Positions 1-9,141 of a stretch of 64,000 nucleotides of DNA are shown here, in pieces. Below the pieces are notes generated by a model. The model was not told the origin of the DNA. It worked only from the letters and a program-made list of their open reading frames with translations, and searched no databases. Within the stretch, counting starts at the first letter, position 1, and every line of letters starts with the position of its first letter. A program made the translations under genes and the position numbers. Location of the stretch: positions 1-64,000 of the forward strand of contig CAMBMS010000013.1 of the NCBI GenBank assembly GCA_945868845.1. The letters are read 5' to 3'. This DNA comes from Asaia bogorensis (GTDB lineage: Bacteria; Pseudomonadota; Alphaproteobacteria; Acetobacterales; Acetobacteraceae).

Positions 1-44
1 GAGATGGGGTAGAGGAGAGGGCCGATGCCGGACTGCGTGCAATT

Positions 45-1136
45 CTAAACCCGATAACTCTTGAGCGCCGTTTCATTGAACGCCAGCCCGAAGCCAGGCC
101 GATCGGTGAGAACGATCTCGCCATTCTCGATTGCCGGCGTGTCCTGAAATAATTTCAGCATCCAGGGCATATACTCCACCGTCAGCCCGTTCGGGATCGC
201 GGCGATCAGATGGGCATGGAATTCCGGCACTACATGGCTGACCACGGGTAGGTTAAAGCTATGCGCCATGCCGGCGACCTTCATCCATGGCGTAACGCCG
301 CCCACGCGCAGGATATCGATCATGATGATATCCACCGACCGTGCCTCGATCATATGCCGGAACGGTACCGTGCCCCACAGATACTCACCGCCCGCGATTG
401 GCGTTGACAGGGCCGCGGTGACGCGCGCTAGGCCGGCGTAATCGTCGCACGCCGTCACGTCTTCCAGCCAGGCAAGGCGCACATCCTCGATGCGCCGGCC
501 GATATCGATAGCCTGTTCCGGTCGCCAGCCCTGGTTGATGTCGCACATCAGGGTGATTTCCGGCCCCACCGCCTCGCGCACTACGCGCGCGCGGTGTTCT
601 TCCTTCGCCGGGCTGGTATCGCCCGGCAAGGCGAGTTGCATTTTCATTTCCTTGAAACCCTTGGCCTTCAGGCGGTCAGCGGCAACCGCTGCCTGATCAT
701 CCGACAGCCCGCGCCGAAGCGCACCAGAGGCATAGGTCGCTACCCGATTGCGCGCCCCACCCAGCAATTTCCACATCGGCTGGCCGAGTGTTTTGCCCCT
801 AATGTCCCACACCGCCATGTCGATGGCCGCTTGCGCCAGGGTGAAAATTCCCGCCGGCCCGCAACTGCCCGCCGCCGCATGCAGCTTGCGTAGGATCGCT
901 TCCGGGCGCTGCGGATCCTCGCCGATCAATAGGTTACCGAAAGCCGACACGGCTTCATGCAATGCCTTGGTCAGCGCCTCGGCATAGAAGGTGACCGCGA
1001 TGCCTTCGATGCCGCTCTCGGTGCGCAGGCGCAGCATAACGGTCGGGCGGAACTGGTTCGGCTTTTCAGGTGAATCCGCCAGTGGCTCATCGATCGGAAT
1101 ATTCAGGATAGCGCTTTCGTAGCTGGTGATTTTCAT
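45..1136 (-). CDS. Mandelate racemase/muconate lactonizing enzyme family protein (enolase superfamily)
   Basis: 363 aa, full length for the family. N-terminal capping domain (about 1-130) followed by the barrel. Metal ligands are visible as D199 (motif CDIN), E225 (WLED) and E251 (GGEY); D274 and H301 would form the Asp-His dyad typical of the mandelate racemase subgroup. The usual Lys-x-Lys on the second strand reads K165-M-Q167, so the second lysine is a glutamine. Such enzymes abstract a proton alpha to a carboxylate, usually dehydrating sugar acids. The substrate cannot be read from sequence. It is transcribed in the same direction as the small downstream-strand neighbour at 1164-1622, 27 bp away. 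Confidence 0.9.
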   Translation of the reverse strand: MKITSYESAILNIPIDEPLADSPEKPNQFRPTVMLRLRTESGIEGIAVTFYAEALTKALHEAVSAFGNLLIGEDPQRPEAILRKLHAAAGSCGPAGIFTLAQAAIDMAVWDIRGKTLGQPMWKLLGGARNRVATYASGALRRGLSDDQAAVAADRLKAKGFKEMKMQLALPGDTSPAKEEHRARVVREAVGPEITLMCDINQGWRPEQAIDIGRRIEDVRLAWLEDVTACDDYAGLARVTAALSTPIAGGEYLWGTVPFRHMIEARSVDIIMIDILRVGGVTPWMKVAGMAHSFNLPVVSHVVPEFHAHLIAAIPNGLTVEYMPWMLKLFQDTPAIENGEIVLTDRPGFGLAFNETALKSYRV

Positions 1137-1163
1137 GACGCGAACCCCCTATTGGAAGAGCGA

Positions 1164-1622
1164 TCATGGCACGCGTTGGGCGGTGCGGACCAGAGTGTCC
1201 AGCTCGCTGAGAAAGCGCGATCGATCCGCCTGTGTGAGGGATGATGGCCCGCCCGTGCGCAACCCGATCTCGCGCATATGTTGCGAGACCTGCCGCCCGG
1301 CCAGCGCGTTGCCGATATTATTCTGGGTCCAGAGTTTACCATTGGGAGAAACTGTCCGCGCGCCCTTCTCCAGGCAGCGCGCGGCCAGCGGAATATCCGA
1401 TGTCACGCAGACATCACGCGCCGAAATCCGCTCGGCGATCCAATCATCGGCGACATCGGCGCCCTCGCCCACCACCACCATCGCGACATTGGGTAATCCC
1501 GGCGGACGAATGGGGCGCGATCCGTTGGAGACCATATGCACCCGCACTCCGATGCGGTTCGCTACCCGATAGATTTCCTCCCGCACCGGGCAGGCATCGG
1601 CATCGACGTAGATGTCGGTCAA
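1164..1622 (-). CDS. YaiI/YqxD family protein (DUF188)
   Basis: 152 aa, the usual length of the YaiI/YqxD (DUF188) family. The N-terminus has the characteristic V-D-A-D-A-C-P-V stretch at about 6-13, followed by the conserved N-G-S near 33, T-S-D-I-P-L-A near 74-80 and the segment around N-G-K-L-W-T-Q-N at 94-101. The fold is PIN-like with clustered acidic residues, so a nuclease-type activity is often suspected, but no function is established for the family. It lies between the enolase-superfamily gene and a divergent hypothetical membrane gene. Confidence 0.92.
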   Translation of the reverse strand: MTDIYVDADACPVREEIYRVANRIGVRVHMVSNGSRPIRPPGLPNVAMVVVGEGADVADDWIAERISARDVCVTSDIPLAARCLEKGARTVSPNGKLWTQNNIGNALAGRQVSQHMREIGLRTGGPSSLTQADRSRFLSELDTLVRTAQRVP

Positions 1623-1648
1623 AGTGAAATCTCCAAAAGCGTGCCAAA

Positions 1649-2212
1649 ATGGTTGCTGTCACAAACCATGATGCGCGCGACCATGAAGGGCGTCTGCGCC
1701 GACATCCCATCCATGCCGACCGCCGGCAGGCCATCGTAACATTGGACACCGCCGTGACACCTCTGGGCGCACTGCGTAGGCTGGAAATTCGCGACCTCCC
1801 AAAAATCTGTGACTGGCCCACGGTCGATGGCCCCGATCTCAGCGTGGATGTGGGGGAATTCTACATGCTGCTGGGCTCCAAGACCGAAGATGTGTTGAGC
1901 GGCACGGTCATGGTGTTTGGCCCGCTCCTGCTGGCGTTGGCGTCGCGCGCAGCATTGGTGGCGGCGATTAATATTCTCGTCGTAGGCGCGGCGGCAGTAG
2001 CCATTGCCATTCAGTTCTGGGGCCGCCTGGCCATCTTTATCGATACATTTTTCTCCATTGGCTGGGCCACCACCGCGGCCTTTGCCGTGGTCAGTTTGTG
2101 GGTCGCCTGGATCTTGGGGGGCGATCACGGTTGGCATCATTCTCACGGCAAGGATGATAAGCCCCGCGCGGAGCGCGAGACGGCGCTGATATCAGGCATG
2201 CGCCAAGCCTGA
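1649..2212 (+). CDS. Hypothetical membrane protein
   Basis: 187 aa if translated from the first ATG; a GTG at 1753 is an alternative and neither has a strong ribosome site. I do not recognise the family. Residues about 85-150 form three closely spaced hydrophobic segments, and the tail is histidine- and charge-rich (G-D-H-G-W-H-H-S-H then Lys/Arg/Glu). Third codon positions are G/C-rich in this frame from about 1750 onwards, which favours the plus strand over the long opposite frame. Its 3' end overlaps the convergent MFS gene by 21 bp, so either the stop region or the gene itself needs caution. Confidence 0.45.
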   Translation: MVAVTNHDARDHEGRLRRHPIHADRRQAIVTLDTAVTPLGALRRLEIRDLPKICDWPTVDGPDLSVDVGEFYMLLGSKTEDVLSGTVMVFGPLLLALASRAALVAAINILVVGAAAVAIAIQFWGRLAIFIDTFFSIGWATTAAFAVVSLWVAWILGGDHGWHHSHGKDDKPRAERETALISGMRQA

Positions 2213-3430
2213 CGGGGAAATCGGGCGTGGCCGTTTCCAGCGATAGACCAAGAATAACACAATCGCCAGATTGGCGATGTTGAACATCACGCCACTGCTG
2301 AACGCCGGTGCATAGGTCGCGAACCGGTCATACAGGGTGCCGGCGAACCAGCCGCCGAATGCCATACCGCCCATGCCCAAAAATAGTACCACCGGCACCC
2401 GCCAGCCCACCTCGCCCACGGGAAAGATCTGCCGCACGGTCAGCACATAGGCCGGAATGATGCCAGAGAAACCGAAACCATAGGCGATGGCGACGCTGAA
2501 GAGCCCCATCTCGTCCTGCGTTGATAGAAATAGCAGGATCGATACAGCCTGCCAGGTGGAGCCAAACAGTACGGTGGGCAGGCCGCCATATTTATCCGAC
2601 AGCCAGCCCCAGAATTGCCGCGCGACAAACGCCGCCGCCAACAGGGTGGACAGCATCATTGCCCCGCGCCCGGTCGGTAGGCCGATATCGGAACAAAATG
2701 CCACCAGATGCTGCTGCGGCAACGCCATCGGCACGCAGCACAGAAAGGCCGCAACGGCTAGCAGCATCATCGTTAAGTGCGGATGCAGTCCTAGCACTTT
2801 TTCCCCCGTACGTGGCGCATTGGCGCTGGCATGCGCCCCGTCGTGACGTGGCGGGACGCGCAAAGTAAAGAGCGCAATCGGCACGGCAAGCGCTGCCACC
2901 AGAATCCCGAAGACCAGCATCGTCTGCCGCCAGCCAATGACCGCATTGCCATATTCGAACACGACCGGCCAGATCATCCCGGCGATATATTGCCCGGACG
3001 AAATCAACGCCAATGCCGTGCCGCGCCGCCGGTCGAACCAGTGCGTCACATAGGTCATCAGCGGCGCGAACAACCCGGCATTGCCGAGCAAACCCATGAA
3101 CAGTCCCTGGCCGACATACAGCGCCCAGGGCGTGCCGATGGAGGAAATGGCCAGCCCGATACAAATATTGGTAGCGCCGAACATCACCACCCAGCGCACG
3201 CCGATCCGTTCCGCCACCCAGCCCATCATAATGCCGCCGAGGCCGGCACCCAGCCAGCCCAGCGACGCTGCCAGTGCGGGCACCGCACGCGGCGTATCGA
3301 GGTCGGCGGCGATAGATTTCATCGCCACGATCACCATGAGGGGCGAGCCATAGGTGATGGAGAGAATACCAAGAGCGGTAAAAGCGGCGATCCAGGAAAA
3401 CCGGTTCTCGATGCTGGATAGGCTACTCAT
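2192..3430 (-). CDS. MFS transporter (OxlT/monocarboxylate-like)
   Basis: 412 aa with about twelve hydrophobic segments and the MFS loop motif between helices 2 and 3 (G-W-V-A-E-R-I-G-V-R near 70-80), and its half-repeat W-L-S-D-K-Y-G-G in the second half. The second half resembles oxalate/formate and monocarboxylate carriers. I chose the ATG at 3430 because AGGA lies 7 bases upstream; an in-frame ATG at 3448 would add six residues. It is divergent from the Ldh-type dehydrogenase at 3541 with a 110-bp shared promoter region, so uptake of a hydroxy-acid and its oxidation may be linked (inference). Confidence 0.88.
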   Translation of the reverse strand: MSSLSSIENRFSWIAAFTALGILSITYGSPLMVIVAMKSIAADLDTPRAVPALAASLGWLGAGLGGIMMGWVAERIGVRWVVMFGATNICIGLAISSIGTPWALYVGQGLFMGLLGNAGLFAPLMTYVTHWFDRRRGTALALISSGQYIAGMIWPVVFEYGNAVIGWRQTMLVFGILVAALAVPIALFTLRVPPRHDGAHASANAPRTGEKVLGLHPHLTMMLLAVAAFLCCVPMALPQQHLVAFCSDIGLPTGRGAMMLSTLLAAAFVARQFWGWLSDKYGGLPTVLFGSTWQAVSILLFLSTQDEMGLFSVAIAYGFGFSGIIPAYVLTVRQIFPVGEVGWRVPVVLFLGMGGMAFGGWFAGTLYDRFATYAPAFSSGVMFNIANLAIVLFLVYRWKRPRPISPSGLAHA

Positions 3431-3540
3431 ACGGTCGTCCTTTGCCATCGTCGCCAGTCTTGCCGTCGGCGTTTCCGCGTGGGACGCTAGGGAGTGCGGT
3501 GAAACATTGTCAAACGCGCCGTCAGTAGGGGAGGGACATC

Positions 3541-4590
3541 ATGCCGAAAATCGCAGCCGATCGCCTGAAAGCCATCGGGGAAGCCTTGCTCGTCGCCACC
3601 GGCACGCCGGCCGACGAGGCCGAGATCGTGATGCGCCACAGCATCGAGGCCAATCTTGCCGGCCATGATTCGCACGGTATCATCCAGATTCCCACTTATA
3701 TTGACCGGGTGAAGGCCGGCCATATCGTGCCAGGCGCGCCGTGGAAGATCGTGCAGGAAAGTGCCACCACCACCGTTGTCGACGGCCATTGGGGCTTTGG
3801 TTACGTGGTGAATGAACGGGCGATGAAATACACGATCGAGAAGGCGAAAAAAAGTAACGTCGCCGCTGCCACCGTGTTTCGCCAGGGCCATATCGGCCGG
3901 TTGGCCAGCTACCCGCTAATGGCCGCGGCTGAGGGCATGATCGGCATCTGCACCGCTGACAGCGGGCGCTCGCCGAAGCATGTCACCCCCTATGGTGGGC
4001 GGGAGCCGCGCCTCGGCACGAATCCGATCTCCATCGCCATCCCGTCCGACCTGGAAGGCCCGCTGTTTCTCGATATGGCAACGTCCGCCGTGGCAGCAGG
4101 CAAGATTGGCCTGGCCGTGGCCCGCAATGAGAAAATCCCGGAAGGCTGGATCGTCGATAAGGACGGCAATGCGTCCACCGATCCGAACGACTGGAAGAAA
4201 GGTGGGGCGCTGCTGCCGCTGGGTGGCTCGGAAGGTTACAAAGGCACCGGGCTTTCCGTCATGGTGGAGATCCTCTGCGGCCTGCTGACAGGGCTGGGTT
4301 TCGGGGTCGACCCGGCTGGGCGGCACAATGACGGCTGCTTCATCGCAGTGTTCAAGGTGGATGCGTTCCGCCCGCTAGCGGGCTTTAAGGCCGAGGTCGC
4401 CGAATTCGCCCGCTACTTAAAATCCACCGCGCCGTCGAAGGGTTCGCCTGGTGTCTATTACCCCGGCGAAGTGGAACACATGAAGGAATTGATCCGGGCC
4501 AAAGAGGGCATTGAGGTGGAGGATTCTACCTGGAAGAAACTAGCGGAACTCGCGGCGGCCAATGGATTGACGCAGAAGCTAGGGTTCTGA
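3541..4590 (+). CDS. Ldh family oxidoreductase (malate/L-lactate dehydrogenase type)
   Basis: 349 aa, normal for the Ldh_2 superfamily of NAD(P)H-dependent 2-oxoacid reductases (malate, L-lactate, ureidoglycolate, dehydrogenases of this fold). Family signatures: H-D-S-H-G near 42-46, the N-x-P-I-S/L-G-T-N-P block near 160, and the G-Y-K-G-x-G-L segment near 233-239. A GGGAGGGAC ribosome site sits a few bases before the ATG. It shares a divergent promoter region with the MFS carrier. The exact substrate is not evident; malate, lactate, ureidoglycolate and sulfolactate are all handled by relatives. Confidence 0.9.
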   Translation: MPKIAADRLKAIGEALLVATGTPADEAEIVMRHSIEANLAGHDSHGIIQIPTYIDRVKAGHIVPGAPWKIVQESATTTVVDGHWGFGYVVNERAMKYTIEKAKKSNVAAATVFRQGHIGRLASYPLMAAAEGMIGICTADSGRSPKHVTPYGGREPRLGTNPISIAIPSDLEGPLFLDMATSAVAAGKIGLAVARNEKIPEGWIVDKDGNASTDPNDWKKGGALLPLGGSEGYKGTGLSVMVEILCGLLTGLGFGVDPAGRHNDGCFIAVFKVDAFRPLAGFKAEVAEFARYLKSTAPSKGSPGVYYPGEVEHMKELIRAKEGIEVEDSTWKKLAELAAANGLTQKLGF

Positions 4591-4852
4591 CGGCGGGCCT
4601 CCTGCACGCCGTGCCCCAGTGGCGCGGCGCGCCGGAGGGCGTGAGGTTAATCTGATTGTCGAGACCTTTCGGTGATTCTTTCGACCAAGAAATCTTTAGA
4701 TACGCCAAAACGACACCAAAGATGCAAAGCAGCGAGACCAAAGCGAGCAAGATCCAGTTCGCAGTTTGCTGACGATTGTAAGCGGTCAGAACTTCTCTCG
4801 ATAAGCCGGAAAGGTATTCTCCGTAATAGAATTTCTCCCATTGTTCGTTCAT
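4526..4852 (-). CDS. Hypothetical small single-pass membrane protein
   Basis: I do not recognise this gene. From the ATG at 4852 it encodes 108 aa: a polar, Tyr/Glu-rich N-terminus (M-N-E-Q-W-E-K-F-Y-Y), one clear hydrophobic helix at about 35-56 and a charged K-E-S-P-K stretch. The last 40 or so residues run antisense through the 3' end of the Ldh gene and look like read-through of a lost stop, so the functional part is probably about 70 aa. Base composition here is noticeably more AT-rich than in the flanking genes, consistent with foreign origin. No good ribosome site is visible. Confidence 0.4.
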   Translation of the reverse strand: MNEQWEKFYYGEYLSGLSREVLTAYNRQQTANWILLALVSLLCIFGVVLAYLKISWSKESPKGLDNQINLTPSGAPRHWGTACRRPAVRTLASASIHWPPRVPLVSSR

Positions 4853-5269
4853 CGCGAGGCACCCGGTGGATTTTTCGCCGAGCGCTGCCTGTTGGTAGAC
4901 CTGAGCTAAACAAAATCTATATTTTCGTCGATGGGCGTGTCGATCCCGGGCATAGAGCTTGTATCTCCCCGATCTCATCACCGGTGATGGTTCATTGCAG
5001 TTCGTTTTCCTGGCTGCTGGGAGTATCGGGGATGGAATGCCCGGGAGTCATGATGGAGGTGGAACGTTCGGGGTGTTGAAGTGGCGGATATATAGATTTA
5101 GATCACGGTATCGCCGGCAGGGAAGGAATTTAAATTCGTGCCAATGTCGCTTGATTGGCGCCGAATATATCGGAGACCATGACGTAAACGGAGAATAATC
5201 GGCCTAAACGTTCTCGGATTAGCGGTATGCCAGTCCTCACCCCCCGGGAGCGCGGTAGTTGCGACAGTG
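4853..5269. other. AT-richer intergenic region, no supportable gene
   Basis: About 420 bases upstream of the small membrane protein and downstream of the hydrolase at 5270. It is more AT-rich than its surroundings. All open frames are short and show no recognisable family signature. It may include the promoter of the minus-strand small membrane gene. Confidence 0.5.
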
Positions 5270-6067
5270 CTACCCAGCTGGCAGCGCCGCCAGAAATCCA
5301 TCGATCAATTCATTCGTCCGCGTCGATTCATCGATCTGTGGAAAATGCCCGGTGTCGGGAATAACTTCGATCCGTGCCGCCGGTACCTGCGCGCGCACCA
5401 TGTCCAGAAACGGCGTGCTTTCCCCCGCGCGCATCGTCTGGCGCTCACGCCGTTCGTTGCTGTAGGTCGTTTGGATCGCCATCAACGACATGGGTAGGCT
5501 GCTGAGCGAAGCGGACAGTCGCGTGGTGTCATAGCGTTGCTGATCGAGTAGCAGATATTCACCGATTTCGCGCGGCATGGATCGGGCCCGGTTCAGCGCG
5601 GCAGTGACTATGGCGGGACTGCTCTTGGCGGTGAACATGTCCCGGAACCATTTGCCGGTAATTGTCGAAAAACCATGTGGGGCGGCGAAAAACGCGCGCA
5701 ACCCCGCCGCCATTTCGGGCGCGAACTGGCTGCCGTCCACCCAGATCACGCCGGCGGTGCGGGCGGGTGCCTGCAAGGCGGCCTCGATCGCTACACGGCA
5801 CCCCATCGAATGGCCGACTAATACCGCGGGCGGCAGTTCTAGCGCGTGCAGCAATTCCGCCACATCCGCGCCCATGCGCTCTATCGTCGCCTCCGCCGGC
5901 GTGCCCGGGGTCGCGCCATGACCGCGCAGATCGACGCTAATGCACAGATGTCGCGGCGACAGATGCGCCACCTGAGCGTCCCAGTCTGTATGCGAGCACG
6001 CGAAGCCATGCACGAATAGTATCGACGGCCCGCCCTGGCCCGTGACGACGTGTTGGATCAGCGACAT
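5270..6067 (-). CDS. Alpha/beta hydrolase
   Basis: 265 aa, standard alpha/beta hydrolase size. The oxyanion-hole H-G-F-A is at about 20-23, the nucleophile elbow G-H-S-M-G near 86-90 (serine nucleophile), and the catalytic His is in D-T-G-H-F-P near the C-terminus. The sequence between resembles carboxylesterase/lactonase and haloperoxidase-type members, so the substrate is open. Downstream of a decayed GFA-family gene on the same strand, which may once have belonged to the same transcription unit. Confidence 0.9.
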   Translation of the reverse strand: MSLIQHVVTGQGGPSILFVHGFACSHTDWDAQVAHLSPRHLCISVDLRGHGATPGTPAEATIERMGADVAELLHALELPPAVLVGHSMGCRVAIEAALQAPARTAGVIWVDGSQFAPEMAAGLRAFFAAPHGFSTITGKWFRDMFTAKSSPAIVTAALNRARSMPREIGEYLLLDQQRYDTTRLSASLSSLPMSLMAIQTTYSNERRERQTMRAGESTPFLDMVRAQVPAARIEVIPDTGHFPQIDESTRTNELIDGFLAALPAG

Positions 6068-6070
6068 GAC

Positions 6071-6427
6071 GTTTCCTAACCTGGTGTCGGCATCTTCGGG
6101 AAGCCTGCGATATTCTTGCTAAAATTAACCCAGAACTGGTGGTCAGAATAACGACGTCCGAAATGATCGCCGCTGTGCTCATGAACAGGCCGCCGTAGTC
6201 GTAACAGAAGCTGCGCCTGATATTCTTTCGGGAGCCACCCAGGCTGACATAAGCATTCGGCGACCCCTGTAAGGTGATGGAGGACCCCAGCACTGCTACC
6301 ACGACATTGAATGCCGAGCCGGTGGCACGCGAGCAATCCCGTCATTGATAGATACCCATGAAGATCGGCTCTGCATTCGCGCTGTAGCTAATCTTGGTAC
6401 ACGGGTAGTGGCCGGCGATTTAGGTCA
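6071..6427 (-). pseudogene. Degenerate GFA (glutathione-dependent formaldehyde-activating enzyme) family gene
   Basis: Read on the minus strand, fragments in two frames line up with the GFA/DUF636 family: Y-S-A-N-A-E-P near the start, then R-D-C-S-R-A-T-G-S-A-F, a central S-L-G-G-S-R-K-N-I-R-R-S-F-C-Y-D-Y-G-G block, and a typical C-terminal G-F-P-K-M-P ending. The frame is broken by at least two stops (after the start and where the zinc-binding C-H-C motif should be) and a frameshift after about codon 85. Cysteines expected in the C-x-x-C-G-G motif have become tyrosine. This is seen directly; the family match is from memory of the motif pattern. Confidence 0.7.
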
Positions 6428-6449
6428 TGATATTCTCCCGCCTCAAAAT

Positions 6450-7607
6450 TTAGGAGCGTCGGCGTTCCCCGTTCTTGCGGAGTAAAAATTCGCGCCCAAT
6501 CTTTACCATGGGCACGTCATCATACGCCACGATATCGGCGGTAGCGTACGTTTCGGTCCAGACTTCAGGGATAAAGCTGCCGGTTCCCACAATGTCGATC
6601 GGCGCCTTTGCGTCCGCCATTACGCGACACTTGTCGACGCTGAAGCCCGAGGAGGCGACGATGCGGGTGTTGGGATAGCCGGCCGAGTTGAGTGCGTCGC
6701 GCGTGTGCCAGATGGCGGCGGCGGAAACCCCAGTGCCGACAAGGTAGCGCAGTTCCGTCTCGCTGCGATGGCGGCGGATGGCGCCGGGCGCGCGTCGTTC
6801 CAGCACTGCGTAGCTTTCCGCCGGATCCAGCCCTTCCAGAAATCGCCCGCCATGCGTGTCCAGTCGAAACGCCAGTTTCCCCTGAGCGGCCAGCTCGGGA
6901 AAGCGCGCGCAGACGGCCAGAGCATCGGTGATTTCGCGGCCAAAGTAATCGACCAGGACGGTCATTGGTTCGTTGGGAAATGTCGCGTGGAACATTTCGG
7001 CGGCGCGCACGGTGGAGCCGGCATAGCCGATCAGCGAATGCGGCATCGTGCCCATCCCGTGCGCATTGCCGAACCAGTGGGCAGTGAAATCGTTGGCGTT
7101 GCCGAAGAAGCCCTTCGCGCCTTCTGCCTTCGCCGCGTTCGACCCGATGGCGGCGGCATAGCCCATCATGTCCTGCATCTCGCGCCCGGCGCAGTGGCGC
7201 GCCTCCATCGCCAGGAACATTGCCTCGGGCAGTGCCAGGCTCATCTGGTAGGCATTATGGGCGGCGACGCAGGTGGCGCCAATTTTTTGGAGTAAAATGG
7301 TTTCCAGATCGGATAATGCTGCCATAGAGCCGCTGATATAGACCAAGGGTTCTCCGGCGCCGACCCAGGCGCCTTCAGGATACATCAGCTCGACATCAAA
7401 TTTTTCCGCCCGTGCCCGCGCCACCTCTGCCAGCCAGTCCAGCATTAGCCGCGGCGCGGAAATCACCGGCCGGCGCAGAAATACCGCATAGGTGACGCGC
7501 TTGTCGCCAAAGTGCGCCACCACCGCGCGGGTACGGTTGAAATAGGCGTCCGTGCGCGCACTGATCTCAGCGGCGAACGCCGATTTATCCGGCCCGTCCG
7601 CGCTCAT
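6450..7607 (-). CDS. Nicotinate phosphoribosyltransferase family protein
   Basis: 385 aa from the ATG at 7607, which avoids running back into the preceding gene. The chain shows the type II phosphoribosyltransferase features of nicotinate phosphoribosyltransferases: T-D-A-Y-F-N-R-T near 20-27, the active-site region with M-E-A-R-H and G-x-S-N-A-A-K, a conserved L-V-D-Y-F near the middle, and the S-S-G-F-S-V segment near 335. The normal reaction makes nicotinate mononucleotide from nicotinate and PRPP for NAD salvage. It lies 31 bp downstream of the DAHP synthase gene in the same direction, probably co-transcribed. It could be a paralogue with another base as substrate. Confidence 0.85.
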   Translation of the reverse strand: MSADGPDKSAFAAEISARTDAYFNRTRAVVAHFGDKRVTYAVFLRRPVISAPRLMLDWLAEVARARAEKFDVELMYPEGAWVGAGEPLVYISGSMAALSDLETILLQKIGATCVAAHNAYQMSLALPEAMFLAMEARHCAGREMQDMMGYAAAIGSNAAKAEGAKGFFGNANDFTAHWFGNAHGMGTMPHSLIGYAGSTVRAAEMFHATFPNEPMTVLVDYFGREITDALAVCARFPELAAQGKLAFRLDTHGGRFLEGLDPAESYAVLERRAPGAIRRHRSETELRYLVGTGVSAAAIWHTRDALNSAGYPNTRIVASSGFSVDKCRVMADAKAPIDIVGTGSFIPEVWTETYATADIVAYDDVPMVKIGREFLLRKNGERRRS

Positions 7608-7638
7608 GTTCCTGCCGTTCCCCCGCCGCGCGCAGTGT

Positions 7639-9024
7639 TTACTTCGCGGCGACCGCAAAATGCCCCACGGGCAGGCGGCGACGCTTCAGTTCCTCAGCGA
7701 TCAGGAAAGACAGTTCCAGAGATTGCTCGGCGTTCAGGCGCGGATCGCAGAAGGTTTCATAACGGTCCGTTAGGTTGGCCTCGGTCAGCATTTGCGCACC
7801 GCCGATGCATTCCGTCACGTTCTGCCCGGTCATTTCCACATGTACGCCGCCAGCCCAAGAGCCTTCAGCAGTATGGATATCGAAGAAGCCGCGCACCTCG
7901 CTGACGATGGCGTCAAAATTGCGGGTTTTCATCTTGTTAGCAGCCGAAATCGTGTTGCCATGCATCGGGTCCGACAGCCACACCACCTTCCGCCCGGCCT
8001 TCCGCACTGCGCGCACCAGGGGCGGCAATTTGTCACGCACTTTGTCGGCGCCCATGCGGCTGATTAGCGTGACGCGGCCAGGTTCGTTGGCGGGGTTCAA
8101 GGTGTCGAGGATGCGCAGTAGATCGTCTACTGCCGTGGTCGGTCCCACCTTCATGCCTAGCGGGTTCTTCACACCCCGAAGGAATTCGACATGCGCGCCA
8201 TCGGGCTGGCGGGTGCGATCGCCGATCCAGAGGAAATGCGCCGAGCACGCGTAGTGATCGCCGGTGGTGGAATCGACGCGGGTCAGCGCCTGTTCATAGG
8301 GCAGGAGCAACGCTTCGTGGGAGACATAAAAATCGGTCTCGCGCATGTCGCGCGTGGTTTCGCTGGTCATGCCGCAGGCAGCCATGAAGGAGAGCGTCTC
8401 GTCGATCCGGTGCGCCAGATCCTGGTAGCGTTCGGCGAGCGGGGAGCGGCCGACGAAGTCGAGGTTCCAGCGATGCACCTCATGCAAATCCGCATAGCCG
8501 CCGGAGGCGAAGGCGCGCAGCAGGTTGAGCGTGGCGGCGGACTGGAAATAGGCGAATTCCATGCGCGACGGGTCGGGGATACGGGCGGCCTCGGAGAAAT
8601 CCGGGCCATTGATGATGTCACCGCGATAGGAGGGCAAGGTGACGCCATCCACCGTTTCTGTGTCGGACGAGCGCGGCTTGGCGAACTGCCCGGCCATGCG
8701 GCCCAGCTTCACTACTGGCATGGCAGCGCCAAAGGTGAGGGTGACGGCCATTTGCAGCAGCACGCGGAAGCTGTCGCGGATGATATTGGCGGTGAAATCG
8801 GAAAAGCTTTCCGCGCAATCGCCGCCTTGCAGCACGAACGCCTTACCTTCCGCCGCCTGCGCCAGTGCCGCCTTCAGCCGGCGGGCCTCGCCGGCAAAGA
8901 CGAGGGGGGGGTAGCGGTGCAGCCGCGCCTCCATCTCCGCCAGTTTCGCCAGGTCGGGATAGGTGGGGACTTGCCTAATGGGGGCATTGCGCCAGGAGTT
9001 GGGGGTCCAGGGTCGCGTGGGCAT
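7639..9024 (-). CDS. Class II 3-deoxy-7-phosphoheptulonate synthase (DAHP synthase)
   Basis: 461 aa, typical for the plant/mycobacterial class II enzyme. Characteristic blocks are visible: W-T-P-N-S-W-R near 5-11, Q-G-G-D-C-A-E-S-F near 66-74 (the metal-binding cysteine), K-P-R-S near 116, S-D-P-M-H-G-N-T near 355-362 and [11 protein letters not shown] near the C-terminus. It condenses PEP and erythrose 4-phosphate in the first step of the shikimate pathway, in the cytoplasm. No class I paralogue is seen in this window. The gene is followed closely by the nicotinate phosphoribosyltransferase homologue. Confidence 0.95.
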   Translation of the reverse strand: MPTRPWTPNSWRNAPIRQVPTYPDLAKLAEMEARLHRYPPLVFAGEARRLKAALAQAAEGKAFVLQGGDCAESFSDFTANIIRDSFRVLLQMAVTLTFGAAMPVVKLGRMAGQFAKPRSSDTETVDGVTLPSYRGDIINGPDFSEAARIPDPSRMEFAYFQSAATLNLLRAFASGGYADLHEVHRWNLDFVGRSPLAERYQDLAHRIDETLSFMAACGMTSETTRDMRETDFYVSHEALLLPYEQALTRVDSTTGDHYACSAHFLWIGDRTRQPDGAHVEFLRGVKNPLGMKVGPTTAVDDLLRILDTLNPANEPGRVTLISRMGADKVRDKLPPLVRAVRKAGRKVVWLSDPMHGNTISAANKMKTRNFDAIVSEVRGFFDIHTAEGSWAGGVHVEMTGQNVTECIGGAQMLTEANLTDRYETFCDPRLNAEQSLELSFLIAEELKRRRLPVGHFAVAAK

Positions 9025-9141
9025 GGGGCTCTCGCTCGGTTCTGTCTCAGGCGCGAGCCGTTTCTGGTCCGCTGGGGGGCATATAGGCCGCGCGCGAGTA
9101 CTTATCCACCGAAAAAGGGGGAAAAGCTACACGCCGCTCGC

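Noticed and set aside
1619-2146. 175-codon minus frame opposite the hypothetical membrane gene
   Set aside because: Third codon positions are less G/C-biased than in the plus frame and the translation has no hydrophobic segments or known motif; I kept the plus frame with modest confidence.
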